Source: Planctomycetota bacterium (GTDB taxonomy: Bacteria > Planctomycetota > GCA-002687715 > DRQF01). From it: a DNA stretch of 6,148 nt. How positions within the stretch are numbered: the stretch's first letter is position 1; every line of letters begins with the position of its first letter. This document shows, one piece after another, positions 1 to 5,698 of the stretch. The stretch is from contig JACKGY010000030.1 in NCBI GenBank assembly GCA_020639295.1, positions 1 through 6,148 on the forward strand, read 5' to 3'. A program made the translations under genes and the position numbers. The notes under the pieces were generated by a model, which was given only the letters and a program-made list of their open reading frames with translations, did not search any database and was not told the DNA's origin.

Positions 1-287
1 GGCGTGTTCTCGAGCCGGGTCAGGGTCTCGTTGGCGTGCATGCAGAAGTAGTACTTGAAGCTCGGATCGACCGCCTTGAGCATCTCGACGTTCGCGCCCG
101 GACAGAAGAACTTGTCGCCGGCGCCGGTGAGCAGGATGACGTGGACCGCGTCGTCGAAGCGCGCCTTCAGAATGGCGTCGTCGAGATCGCGCATCATCTC
201 GTGCGTGTAGGCGTTGAGCGGCGGGTCGCAGAGCGTGAGCCGGGCGATGCCCTCGATGGTCTCGTAGCGGACGAGCTTCTCGGCCAT
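1..287 (-). CDS. Enoyl-CoA hydratase/isomerase (crotonase) family protein, N-terminal part
   Basis: The first 95 residues are visible; the 3' end lies beyond the left edge. Crotonases hydrate or isomerise acyl-CoA thioesters in fatty-acid or aromatic-acid degradation and act in the cytoplasm as trimers or hexamers. The fragment shows the family's N-terminal layout: a first beta strand (residues 12-20), the 'DPPLNAYTHEMM' segment that normally reads xPxLNAL (21-32), a helix, then the strand and loop 'LLTGAGDKFFCPGANVEML' (52-70), which forms the first half of the oxyanion hole. The usual Asp after Gly-Ala in that loop is Asn66. Catalytic glutamates would lie in the missing part, so substrate and reaction cannot be told. 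The ATG at 287 has a GGAG Shine-Dalgarno at 294-297, 6 nt upstream. It is separated by 93 nt from the PIN gene and probably has its own promoter. The family is secure; the specific function is not. Confidence 0.9.
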   Translation of the reverse strand, partial: MAEKLVRYETIEGIARLTLCDPPLNAYTHEMMRDLDDAILKARFDDAVHVILLTGAGDKFFCPGANVEMLKAVDPSFKYYFCMHANETLTRLENT

Positions 288-330
288 GGGATGCTCCAGG
301 AGATCGGTCCAGGATACCGGACGGGGCGGC

Positions 331-358
331 ATGTTATGGAAATCCCCGGCTTCGCCAA
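331..358 (-). promoter_or_regulatory. Weak promoter candidate for the crotonase gene
   Basis: On the minus strand a TTGGCG box (353-358) is followed after 16 nt by TAACAT (331-336), each matching the sigma-70 consensus at four of six positions. It lies about 45 nt upstream of the crotonase ATG, in the 93-nt gap after the PIN gene. The gap also holds a short CGCC-TTT-GGCG hairpin (353-363) overlapping the -35 box, with no T-run to make it a terminator. This is a pattern match only, and the sigma factor preferences of this organism are unknown. Confidence 0.2.
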
Positions 359-380
359 AGGCGGCGGCCCAGCCCGGAAC

Positions 381-776
381 TCAGGCCATCGAGACGATGG
401 GGATGCCCTCGAAGGTCTCGAGGCTGAGGAGGTTGGAGCGGTCGGTGGTGGCGATCGCGTGGGCGGAGCCGATGCGCGCGGCCCGCAGGATCGGCGGCAG
501 ATTCTCGGGAATGCCCGCGGCCGGGGCCTCGCCCAGCTCGACGATCTCGACCTGATCCTCGACGAAGCGGCGGACTTGATCGAGGGCGGCCTCCGAGAAG
601 TCGAGCCGCTCGCGCAGGACCTGGATCAGCTTGTCGAGCTGGACCCGCGAGGAGATCAGCTGGACGCGACCGGTCAGGGACATCTTGACCAGCTCCTCGG
701 CGGTGCCGCCGAAGAGCAGGGCTTCCAGCCACAGCGCGGTCTCGATCGCGATCCTCTCGGTGCCGGACTCGCTCAT
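381..776 (-). CDS. PIN-domain (PIN_3/COG1569-like) toxin-type protein with degenerate active site
   Basis: This 131-residue protein fits the size and order of the PIN-family 'toxin component' proteins, which are Mg-dependent RNases paired with small DNA-binding antitoxins. Diagnostic segments are 'ALLFGGTAEELVKMSLTGR' (19-37), 'LISSRVQLDKLIQVL' (40-54), and the C-terminal 'IATTDRSNLLSL' (108-119) followed by 'GIPIVS' (124-129), matching the usual TGDxDLL and GIxIVTP blocks. The acidic centre is eroded: the first Asp (LDTN) is Glu12 in 'IETA', the conserved Glu aligns with Lys49, the third Asp falls at Leu93/Pro94, and only Asp112 is kept. It starts 1 nt after the stop of the upstream RHH gene. 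The nearest GGAG is 13 nt away inside that gene, so translation is probably coupled. The fold assignment is by eye from family knowledge. Loss of RNase activity is inferred; a metal-independent or purely binding role is possible. Confidence 0.75.
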   Translation of the reverse strand: MSESGTERIAIETALWLEALLFGGTAEELVKMSLTGRVQLISSRVQLDKLIQVLRERLDFSEAALDQVRRFVEDQVEIVELGEAPAAGIPENLPPILRAARIGSAHAIATTDRSNLLSLETFEGIPIVSMA

Positions 777-777
777 C

Positions 778-1014
778 TCAGAGGCTCAGCTCCTCGATGA
801 GCTTCTCGATGTCGACCCCGTTGCCGCCGGCCGCGGCGGCCTTGGCCGAGCTGTACTCGCGCAGCGCCTGCCAGCGCCTGAGCTTCAGGTACTGACGGAG
901 GGCCTCCCGGTAGAGCTCGCTACGATTGCGATGCTCGAGGTCGCAGACCCGATCGAGCTCACGGACGAGACCGGCCGGGATCGAGACGCTGACGATCTTG
1001 ATCTCTTGGGGCAT
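778..1014 (-). CDS. Ribbon-helix-helix (CopG-type) antitoxin / transcriptional regulator
   Basis: This 78-residue protein has the layout of a dimeric RHH DNA-binding antitoxin. The strand 'KIVSVSIP' (6-13), which would insert into the DNA major groove, is followed by helix A 'AGLVRELDRVCDLE' (14-27), the turn 'HRNRSEL' (28-34) and helix B 'YREALRQYLKLRRW' (35-48). The remaining 30 residues, ending in an acidic helix 'VDIEKLIEEL' (67-76), would be the toxin-binding tail. ATG at 1014 is the only possible start: no ATG, GTG or TTG lies in frame before the upstream stop at 1081-1083. It has no clear Shine-Dalgarno. It leads a two-gene operon with the PIN gene and probably autoregulates from the promoter and inverted repeats at 1056-1138, as is known for this family. 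The RHH call is firm; the antitoxin role is inferred from the partner. Confidence 0.85.
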   Translation of the reverse strand: MPQEIKIVSVSIPAGLVRELDRVCDLEHRNRSELYREALRQYLKLRRWQALREYSSAKAAAAGGNGVDIEKLIEELSL

Positions 1015-1055
1015 GGCGCAGGACGACTGAAACGGAGGTCGCTTTTCCGCTCCAT

Positions 1056-1084
1056 TCTTTAAGGGATGCGTCCGCGAGCGTCAA
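1056..1084 (-). promoter_or_regulatory. Candidate sigma-70-type promoter of the RHH/PIN operon
   Basis: Reading the minus strand, TTGACG (1079-1084, five of six to the -35 consensus) is followed by a 17-nt spacer and TAAAGA (1056-1061, three of six to the -10). The spacer has the optimal length, and the -10 sits in the only AT-rich patch of this gap. Transcription would start near 1050, giving a leader of about 35 nt before the antitoxin ATG at 1014. An inverted repeat (1087-1105) abuts the -35 box on its upstream side. Confidence 0.4.
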
Positions 1085-1086
1085 CG

Positions 1087-1105
1087 CGCCGACTGGAAAT
1101 CGGCG
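1087..1105. repeat. Inverted repeat CGCCGA-N7-TCGGCG next to the antitoxin promoter
   Basis: Two perfect 6-bp arms (1087-1092 and 1100-1105) are separated by 7 nt. The repeat ends 2 nt from the -35 box of the candidate RHH/PIN promoter. RHH antitoxins usually bind short palindromic or repeated sites at their own promoter, so it is a plausible operator. It also lies downstream of the cytidylyltransferase-like gene, and in RNA it would form a hairpin, but no T-run follows on the minus strand, so a classical terminator is less likely. Confidence 0.4.
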
Positions 1106-1119
1106 GGTCGAAGGCGCAT

Positions 1120-1138
1120 CGGGTCGATGATCGACCCG
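1120..1138. repeat. Odd palindrome of 19 bp, perfect 9-bp arms
   Basis: CGGGTCGAT-G-ATCGACCCG is a perfect inverted repeat with a single central base. It begins 7 nt after the stop codon of the cytidylyltransferase-like gene and lies about 35 nt upstream of the candidate -35 of the RHH/PIN operon. A one-base centre makes a poor RNA hairpin without melting part of the stem, and no T-run follows, so a protein-binding site is at least as likely as a terminator. GGGTCG also occurs as a half site at 1105-1110. Confidence 0.5.
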
Positions 1139-1145
1139 GACCGGA

Positions 1146-1778
1146 TCAGACCGACAACGCGAGACGGCCGCGCAGCCAGATGGCCTCGGCGGCGGCCAGA
1201 TCGTCGAGGCCCCGGATGCCGCGGGCTTCCTCCTCGTCCAGCTCGAAGACCCGGGGCGCGCGCGCGAACAGGCGATCTCGCTGCCGGGCCTCCTCGGGGC
1301 GGAAGATCATGAAGGCATCGCAGGCGGCGAGCAGCTCGCGCTCGCGGCCGAGCTCGAGGCTCGAGGGATCGAAGAACGGGCCGCTCACGCGCCGCGCGCT
1401 CACGAGCCCGCGGTCGGGTTCGGCCTGCTGATCCTCGACCGCCTGCCACCAGCGATCGCCGTCGAGCAGCGGATAGCGCGGATTCAACCACAGCACCCGA
1501 CCCTGATCGAGGCGCGCGAGGCAGGAGAAGCTGGCGCGGGGTTGGGCGAGATCGCAGACGGCGCCCGGCTGCCGCAACAGCCGTAAGCCGGGACGGGCGC
1601 GAACCCGGGCCCGATCCTCGGCGCCCTCGGCGAGCACGACCCGCGGCACCGGCACGTCCAGGGCCACGAGCTTCTCGAGCGCGATCTCCATGAGATCGGC
1701 GTCGCCGAAGGGGCGCCGGAGCAGACCCTCCATCCGCTCGGTACGGACTCTCAGATCGAGAACGATCGCCAGATCCAC
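1146..1778 (-). CDS. Degenerate acylneuraminate cytidylyltransferase-like protein (GT-A fold)
   Basis: This 210-residue protein follows the order of blocks of CMP-sialic acid/CMP-KDO-type synthetases, which are usually 220-240 residues long. 'LAIVLDL' (3-9) is the first strand, 'LLRRPFGDADLMEIALEKL' (19-37) corresponds to the KNLRPFxGKPLI region, 'VLWLNPRYPLLDGDRW' (95-110) to LLQPTSPLR, 'LVSARRVSGPFF' (125-136) to the VSV/H-P region, 'CDAFMIF' (153-159) to NGAIYI, and 'RGIRGLDDLAAAE' (186-198) to DIDTExDLxxAE. Signature residues are missing: the Arg/Ser/Lys nucleotide loop is replaced by 'RVRTERMEG', and the two metal-binding aspartates of DID become Gly187 and Arg189. It may therefore be catalytically dead or act on something else. 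GTG at 1778 is the first possible start after an in-frame stop at 1794-1796 and has GGGGAAAG 2-9 nt upstream. No sialic-acid or capsule genes are nearby. Homology was judged by eye; moderate certainty. Confidence 0.6.
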   Translation of the reverse strand: MDLAIVLDLRVRTERMEGLLRRPFGDADLMEIALEKLVALDVPVPRVVLAEGAEDRARVRARPGLRLLRQPGAVCDLAQPRASFSCLARLDQGRVLWLNPRYPLLDGDRWWQAVEDQQAEPDRGLVSARRVSGPFFDPSSLELGRERELLAACDAFMIFRPEEARQRDRLFARAPRVFELDEEEARGIRGLDDLAAAEAIWLRGRLALSV

Positions 1779-1881
1779 CGCTTTCCCCGTTCTTCACGGC
1801 ACCGGCTTCCCGACCGGCGCGTCAGCCCTGTTCTCGGCAGAGTCGGCCACCGCTGAACGGGAAATCCGCGGCCGGTTCTCC

Positions 1882-4821
1882 TCAGTAGGGCCAGGAGGTC
1901 GCCGGCGCCAGGGAAAGGCTCGACCCGGCCGCCGGGAAGACGATCGGCAGGCAGAGCCGCGTCTCCGGCAAGCGCGGCAACCCGGCCGGCGCCAGGAGCG
2001 CCGGGACGCAGGGTGATCCCGGCGGCAGGTTGGCGACGGCGGCGAGCCCTTCGTTCGTGCCCGGCGCGGGCAGCGGCAAGCCGGTCCAGAGGAGGCGATC
2101 GGTCTGCTGGTTGCGGAAGCAGAAGCCGTTGCTGGCGCAGTAGTCGTCGAAGGCCGGGCCGACGAAACCGGTCGGGATGATCAGGGACCCGGTGGCCAGC
2201 GAGAAGGGCGGTTGGGCCAGCGGGTTGCCGATGGCGAGCGGATCGGTGATCGCCTGGTGGAAGGCCACCAGCATCTGCAGGGAGACGCGACCGCCACCGA
2301 ATTCGTCGCGGCCGAAACGGGCCATGGCCGGAGCCGGGGCCCCGAAGATCGCGTGGGCCTCGGCCAGCTCGAGGTTGTGGGCCTCCTCGACGTAGACGTT
2401 GATCGGGTTGATCGGCCCGCCGGGCAGGGCCTGCGGCAAGGTCGCCTCGTCGCCGTGGACGAGCCCGTCGTTGCCGGCGAAGTCGGCGAGGATCCCGGCC
2501 GGCACCGGCAGGCCCAGGATCGACAGGATGAAGTCGAAGTCGAGCCCCGCGTAGCCGACGACGTTGAGCACCGGGATCGTGGGCGCGACCTGACCCCAGT
2601 CGAGACCCAGGTCGTCGAGGAAGTCGCTACCCGGGGTCAGTTCCTCGCGGATCGCGGCGGTCATCGGCGGGACGAAGGCCGAGACGATGCTGGTCGTGGC
2701 CGGTGCCGTGTAGACGGGATCGAAGAGGAAGGCGGCGCGCGCCCCGAAGTTGGGCACGCCCAGCAGCACGAGGCGCCGGTCGCCGCCCGCCATCGGCTGC
2801 TCGGCGAGGAAGCGCCGCGCCACGAGTCCGCCGAGGCTGTGCGCGACGATGGTGTAGTCCGCGTAGCCGGTGTCGGCGACGAAGGCGGCCAGGCCCATCG
2901 CCTTCGAGTCGAGCGCGTCCTGACCGGGGAGCGCGTTCACCGCGGCCGCGGTGTAGAGGAATCGACGCACGGGATAGCCGAGCGTCGGCTCGTCCTCGAG
3001 GATGGCGGCCAGCTCGCCGAAGCTGGTCTCGTCACCGCCGAGACCGTGGACGAGCAGGACCGGTCGCCTCGTCGTGACCTGGAAGTCGTCGAGCACCGGC
3101 GGACCCTCCGCGACCCAGACGCCAGGGGCGCTCTCGAGCTCGAGGCTGGCGCGGAGCCCGTAGCGCGCGCCGGGGGGGCAGGCGGCCTGATAGGGACCGC
3201 TGGCGATGGCGAAGCGGTAGTCGTGATCGCGGGCGTCGGCCGGCATCGCGAAGGGTGGCGAGATCAGGCCGGCGACCAGGACCGCCCCGCCCTGATCGAG
3301 GATGTCGTAGACCACGCGCCCCTGCCGGGGCAAGGCGTCGGTGACCCGGCAGGTGACCGACAGCCAGGGGTCGTCGAGATCGTGGAAGCAGTCGCTGGGC
3401 TCGACGAAGGGCACGCTGCCCAGGGCATCGTCGACCAGGTTGGCGTCGCAGAGCGTCACCGAACGCAGCTGCACCAGGACGCCGCCGCCGGTGATCGTGG
3501 TCCGCGACGCGGCCGAGTCGTTGTCGGGATCGCCGTCGTCGCTGAGTCGCCAGTCGCCGATCAGATGGTCGTAGAGGAAGGCCTGGCTGTGCAGGACCTG
3601 CCCCACCAGGAAGGTCGGAATCGGCCCCAGGTCGCCGTGGAACTGCCCGCTGGCATCGGTCATCAGCGGCAGCGGCAGGTAGTTCTGGCCGGGGAAGACG
3701 CCGGTGCCGTCGAAGACGAAGGCCGAGGGACTCGGCGGATAGAGGACGCCGAGCCGACCGTAGGGCGGCACCGCGAGATCGATGGCGAAGAAGTCCGAGA
3801 CCAGGGCGAAGTAGGCGTTCGGTCGCCCGATCAGTACGAAGCGCGAGTTCTGCCCGGCGGCCACCGTGTCGTTGGCGAGCAGGAGTGGGAACTGGTCGAC
3901 CGCGGTCCCGGTGACGAAGAGCCGCCGTTCGCCGGCGACGTCCTGATCGAAGTAGACCAGGCCGGCCTCGTCGTCGACGAAGGCTCCGGCCGGAGAGCTG
4001 GCGCCGGTGATCAGGTAGGGCGTCGGCGTCGACCAGGCGGCCGGATTGCCGAGGAAGAAGGGGTTGGCGCTGGCGACGCTGCTGCGCCAGGGCCCCTCGA
4101 CCCCGTTCACGGTCGCGTTGAAGTAGAGGGCCACCTTGCCGTCGGCGAGCAGGGAGACCTTCGGGGAGCCGACCGCGGTCGCGCCCGGGATGCGCGCGCG
4201 CAGGTTGAGCGCGACCGGTGCCGACCAGGAGCTGGCCTGGAAACCGGGCAGGCCGGCGTGGGCGGCCCAGTAGATCTCGAAGGCGCCGCCCCGATCGGAG
4301 GCGAAGAAGAGATCGCCGACCAGGGTGTTGGTGGGCGTGCGCAGGATCGTCGCGCCGCGATCCGAGCTCGCCGGCGAGCCGCCCAGGCCGGTCAGGGCCT
4401 GCGGACTCGTCCAGGTGGTGGTGGCCGGCTCGGTGGCGTCGCCGGCGATCAGCTGGAGCTTGAAGCCGCTTCCGGCCGCCGTCTGCGCGGCGGCGAAGAC
4501 GAGGCCCTGACCGTCGGGCAGCGGCGCCGGATCGACCTGCTCCGAGCCGACCAGACCGGCCGCGAGCGGACTGCGCGGCCCCCAGGGTCCGACCAGGCCC
4601 TGGGGCCTGAAGGCGAAGACCAGGCCGCGCGGACCACCCACGAGATCGCGATCGACGAAGTAGAGCACCCGCCGCGTCGGATTGAGCACCGGCGTCATCG
4701 AGTCACGCGCTCCGGCCGCATTGGGCGTCGGCGTGGCCAGCTCGAGCGGGCTCTGCCCCCAGGCCGAGCCAGCCGTCAGCAGGGCCATCAGCAGGACGAG
4801 AACCGAGGCGAGGGTCTTCAT
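1882..4821 (-). CDS. Secreted multidomain protein: beta-propeller-like region fused to lipase-type alpha/beta hydrolase
   Basis: The protein has 979 residues counted from ATG 4821. A Sec signal peptide (residues 1-22, cleavage after Ala-Trp-Gly) precedes a region (about 30-350) of repeated 'x-LYFVDRD', 'GLVFAAA', 'LFFASDRGG', 'ALYFNAT' and 'LVYFDQD' strands typical of TolB/PD40-like beta-propellers. A beta-rich linker (about 360-580) includes an acidic stretch 'SDDGDPDNDS' (427-436). The hydrolase (about 585-825) has oxyanion motif 'HGLGG' (592-596), nucleophile elbow 'AHSLGG' with Ser662, acid Asp785 in 'GNDGLVH' and His815 in 'EEAHNLEL', all in lipase order; it would cleave carboxyl esters such as lipids. 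The final 150 residues are unrecognised. All eight cysteines fall in two clusters (458-548 and 895-957), fitting disulfides in an exported protein. No lipobox is present. GGAG lies 7 nt from ATG 4821 but only 4 nt from the adjoining GTG 4824, so ATG is preferred. Confidence 0.85.
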   Translation of the reverse strand: MKTLASVLVLLMALLTAGSAWGQSPLELATPTPNAAGARDSMTPVLNPTRRVLYFVDRDLVGGPRGLVFAFRPQGLVGPWGPRSPLAAGLVGSEQVDPAPLPDGQGLVFAAAQTAAGSGFKLQLIAGDATEPATTTWTSPQALTGLGGSPASSDRGATILRTPTNTLVGDLFFASDRGGAFEIYWAAHAGLPGFQASSWSAPVALNLRARIPGATAVGSPKVSLLADGKVALYFNATVNGVEGPWRSSVASANPFFLGNPAAWSTPTPYLITGASSPAGAFVDDEAGLVYFDQDVAGERRLFVTGTAVDQFPLLLANDTVAAGQNSRFVLIGRPNAYFALVSDFFAIDLAVPPYGRLGVLYPPSPSAFVFDGTGVFPGQNYLPLPLMTDASGQFHGDLGPIPTFLVGQVLHSQAFLYDHLIGDWRLSDDGDPDNDSAASRTTITGGGVLVQLRSVTLCDANLVDDALGSVPFVEPSDCFHDLDDPWLSVTCRVTDALPRQGRVVYDILDQGGAVLVAGLISPPFAMPADARDHDYRFAIASGPYQAACPPGARYGLRASLELESAPGVWVAEGPPVLDDFQVTTRRPVLLVHGLGGDETSFGELAAILEDEPTLGYPVRRFLYTAAAVNALPGQDALDSKAMGLAAFVADTGYADYTIVAHSLGGLVARRFLAEQPMAGGDRRLVLLGVPNFGARAAFLFDPVYTAPATTSIVSAFVPPMTAAIREELTPGSDFLDDLGLDWGQVAPTIPVLNVVGYAGLDFDFILSILGLPVPAGILADFAGNDGLVHGDEATLPQALPGGPINPINVYVEEAHNLELAEAHAIFGAPAPAMARFGRDEFGGGRVSLQMLVAFHQAITDPLAIGNPLAQPPFSLATGSLIIPTGFVGPAFDDYCASNGFCFRNQQTDRLLWTGLPLPAPGTNEGLAAVANLPPGSPCVPALLAPAGLPRLPETRLCLPIVFPAAGSSLSLAPATSWPY

Positions 4822-4828
4822 CACGGGA

Positions 4829-4832
4829 CTCC
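4829..4832 (-). promoter_or_regulatory. Shine-Dalgarno that decides the hydrolase start
   Basis: GGAG on the minus strand precedes the tandem start codons GTG (4824) and ATG (4821). The spacing is 4 nt to GTG and 7 nt to ATG, which favours ATG as the main start. The choice changes the protein by one residue only. Confidence 0.55.
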
Positions 4833-4852
4833 GGTATCGGCCCGGGCAGGGC

Positions 4853-4873
4853 CTGACGGCGAGATCCTGTCAG
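4853..4873 (-). repeat. Small hairpin in the leader of the hydrolase gene
   Basis: On the minus strand CTGACAGG-ATCTCG-CCGTCAG can fold into a stem of CTGAC/GTCAG plus GG/CC with one bulged A and a 6-nt loop. It ends about 30 nt upstream of the start codon. It could shape mRNA stability or translation, or be a regulator site; arms this short can arise by chance in GC-rich DNA. Confidence 0.3.
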
Positions 4874-5117
4874 ATCGATGGGGTCGGTCGCTACCCGATC
4901 GAGCTTCCACGCCCCGATCCGGAAGTCAAGGCTCGCCACGCCTCAGGACCAGGCTTCCGGCCCCAGATGCGATCGGAGCGTGAGCCTTCGCTGCGACCGT
5001 GGCCGCGCCCACGGCGTCGATGCGGTGGTCCATCGATCATGGCGCGCTCCCCCATGCGGGGCGCACTTCGGGAGACCGCGATCCCTGGACTCGGTCCGTG
5101 GCGGATGAGCGGATGGT

Positions 5118-5621
5118 TCAGCCGGCGAAGAACTCGGAGCGGACGCGGTAGCCGTAGAGGAGGGCCTGGGCGATCAGGAGGAGGAGGACGCCCGAGTTGA
5201 GGATCATCGAGAGCTGGTGGGCCTGTTCGTAGGCCCGGCGGTTCTCGCCGTGCTCGGGAGAGCCGGCGCTGGAGGCGGCGGCGAGCCGGAGGCGGCGAAC
5301 GCGAGGCATCACGGCGCGGCCCGCGTAGATGGCGATGACCGTGGCGATGAGAGCCAGCGACCAGGTCGCCCAGCAGTTGGCCGAGCCGGGATCGAGATAG
5401 ACCGGGTAGGCCGCGGCGACCAGCATGGCGGAGCCGCAGAAGTAGCCCAGGTTGTAGTAGCGCGGGAACATCACCGAGATCAGGTCGGCCGCGGTGTTGC
5501 GCGGCAGCCGCTCGAAGATCACCGGCGCGGTGAAGAAGGAGAAGAAGACGACGCCGCCGAGCCAGACGCCCATGGCGACGAGGAAGATCGAATTCGCGGC
5601 GAACTCAACGAACCAGGTCAT
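5118..5621 (-). CDS. DUF4149-type four-helix integral membrane protein
   Basis: This 167-residue protein has four hydrophobic segments at about 8-30, 56-75, 83-102 and 138-158. It carries marks of the DUF4149/TMEM205-like family: 'WLGGVVFFSFFTAPVIFERL' spanning 20-39 at the end of helix 1, a 'MFPRYYNLGY' segment (51-60) before helix 2, a basic cytoplasmic loop (102-113, rich in Arg), and 'AHQLSMILN' (134-142) entering helix 4. The loop at 114-128 is variable and hydrophilic. The family has no established biochemical function that I know of. The gene starts 77 nt after nuoN and could be read from the nuo operon. GGAG lies 12 nt from the ATG, a loose Shine-Dalgarno; no better in-frame start is seen. 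The family call is good, the role unknown. Confidence 0.8.
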   Translation of the reverse strand: MTWFVEFAANSIFLVAMGVWLGGVVFFSFFTAPVIFERLPRNTAADLISVMFPRYYNLGYFCGSAMLVAAAYPVYLDPGSANCWATWSLALIATVIAIYAGRAVMPRVRRLRLAAASSAGSPEHGENRRAYEQAHQLSMILNSGVLLLLIAQALLYGYRVRSEFFAG

Positions 5622-5641
5622 CTGACGTCTTCACTCCATCG

Positions 5642-5678
5642 GACCGGAGGGGCCCTCGATCGGCGCCGAGCTCCGGTC
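5642..5678. repeat. Structured inverted repeat between nuoN and the DUF4149 gene
   Basis: GACCGGAG (5642-5649) and CTCCGGTC (5671-5678) are perfect 8-bp arms around 21 nt. Within the spacer, CTCG (5655-5658) and CGAG (5667-5670) form a second stem directly against one arm, and the 10-mer TCGGCGCCGA on the minus strand is itself palindromic. It begins about 20 nt after the nuoN stop. On the minus strand no T-run follows, so it may be a 3'-end stabiliser or Rho-associated structure rather than a classical intrinsic terminator. Confidence 0.5.
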
Positions 5679-5698
5679 GGACTGGGAGTCCCCTGGGA

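Larger units (their letters stand above)
4822..5117. other. Intergenic region upstream of the secreted hydrolase gene, no gene seen
   Basis: This gap of about 295 nt separates the DUF4149 gene from the hydrolase gene. I see no convincing reading frame. It contains the hydrolase Shine-Dalgarno (4829-4832), a leader hairpin (4853-4873), and on the minus strand a lone TTGACT (4924-4929) that could be a -35 box but has no good -10 at 16-18 nt. A GC-rich imperfect stem (5044-5050 with 5058-5064) lacks a T-run. A small tandem 8-mer, GCGGATGA/GCGGATGG (5101-5116), lies just past the DUF4149 stop. GATCGATGG (4873-4881) recurs inverted at 5030-5038. Confidence 0.6.

Noticed and set aside
36..800. Plus-strand frame of 254 codons opposite the crotonase and PIN genes
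   Set aside because: It spans two well-supported minus-strand genes and their gap; the protein is acidic, repetitive in composition and without recognisable motifs.
1081..1797. Minus-strand frame of 238 codons overlapping the cytidylyltransferase-like gene in another frame
   Set aside because: The translation is almost entirely Arg, Gly, Ala, Pro and Ser without fold-like hydrophobic pattern, whereas the chosen frame has ordered GT-A blocks and a Shine-Dalgarno.
4703..4939. Minus-strand frame of 78 codons starting in the gap upstream of the hydrolase
   Set aside because: It overlaps the signal peptide coding region for about 120 nt, has no clear Shine-Dalgarno and resembles no known small protein.
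2212..4983. Plus-strand open frame of over 900 codons opposite the secreted hydrolase
   Set aside because: It is antisense to a gene with signal peptide, catalytic triad and domain order; its translation is a low-complexity Gly/Arg/Glu/Asp mixture with no motif, as expected opposite a GC-rich gene.
4873..5038. GATCGATGG and its inverted copy as a possible mobile-element end pair
   Set aside because: Only 9 bp match, GATCGATC-like words are common in this sequence, and there is no transposase or target duplication between or around them.
5044..5064. GC-rich stem GCGCTCC/GGGGCGC considered as terminator of the DUF4149 gene
   Set aside because: The stem needs a G-T pair, lies more than 50 nt after the stop and has no T-run on the minus strand.
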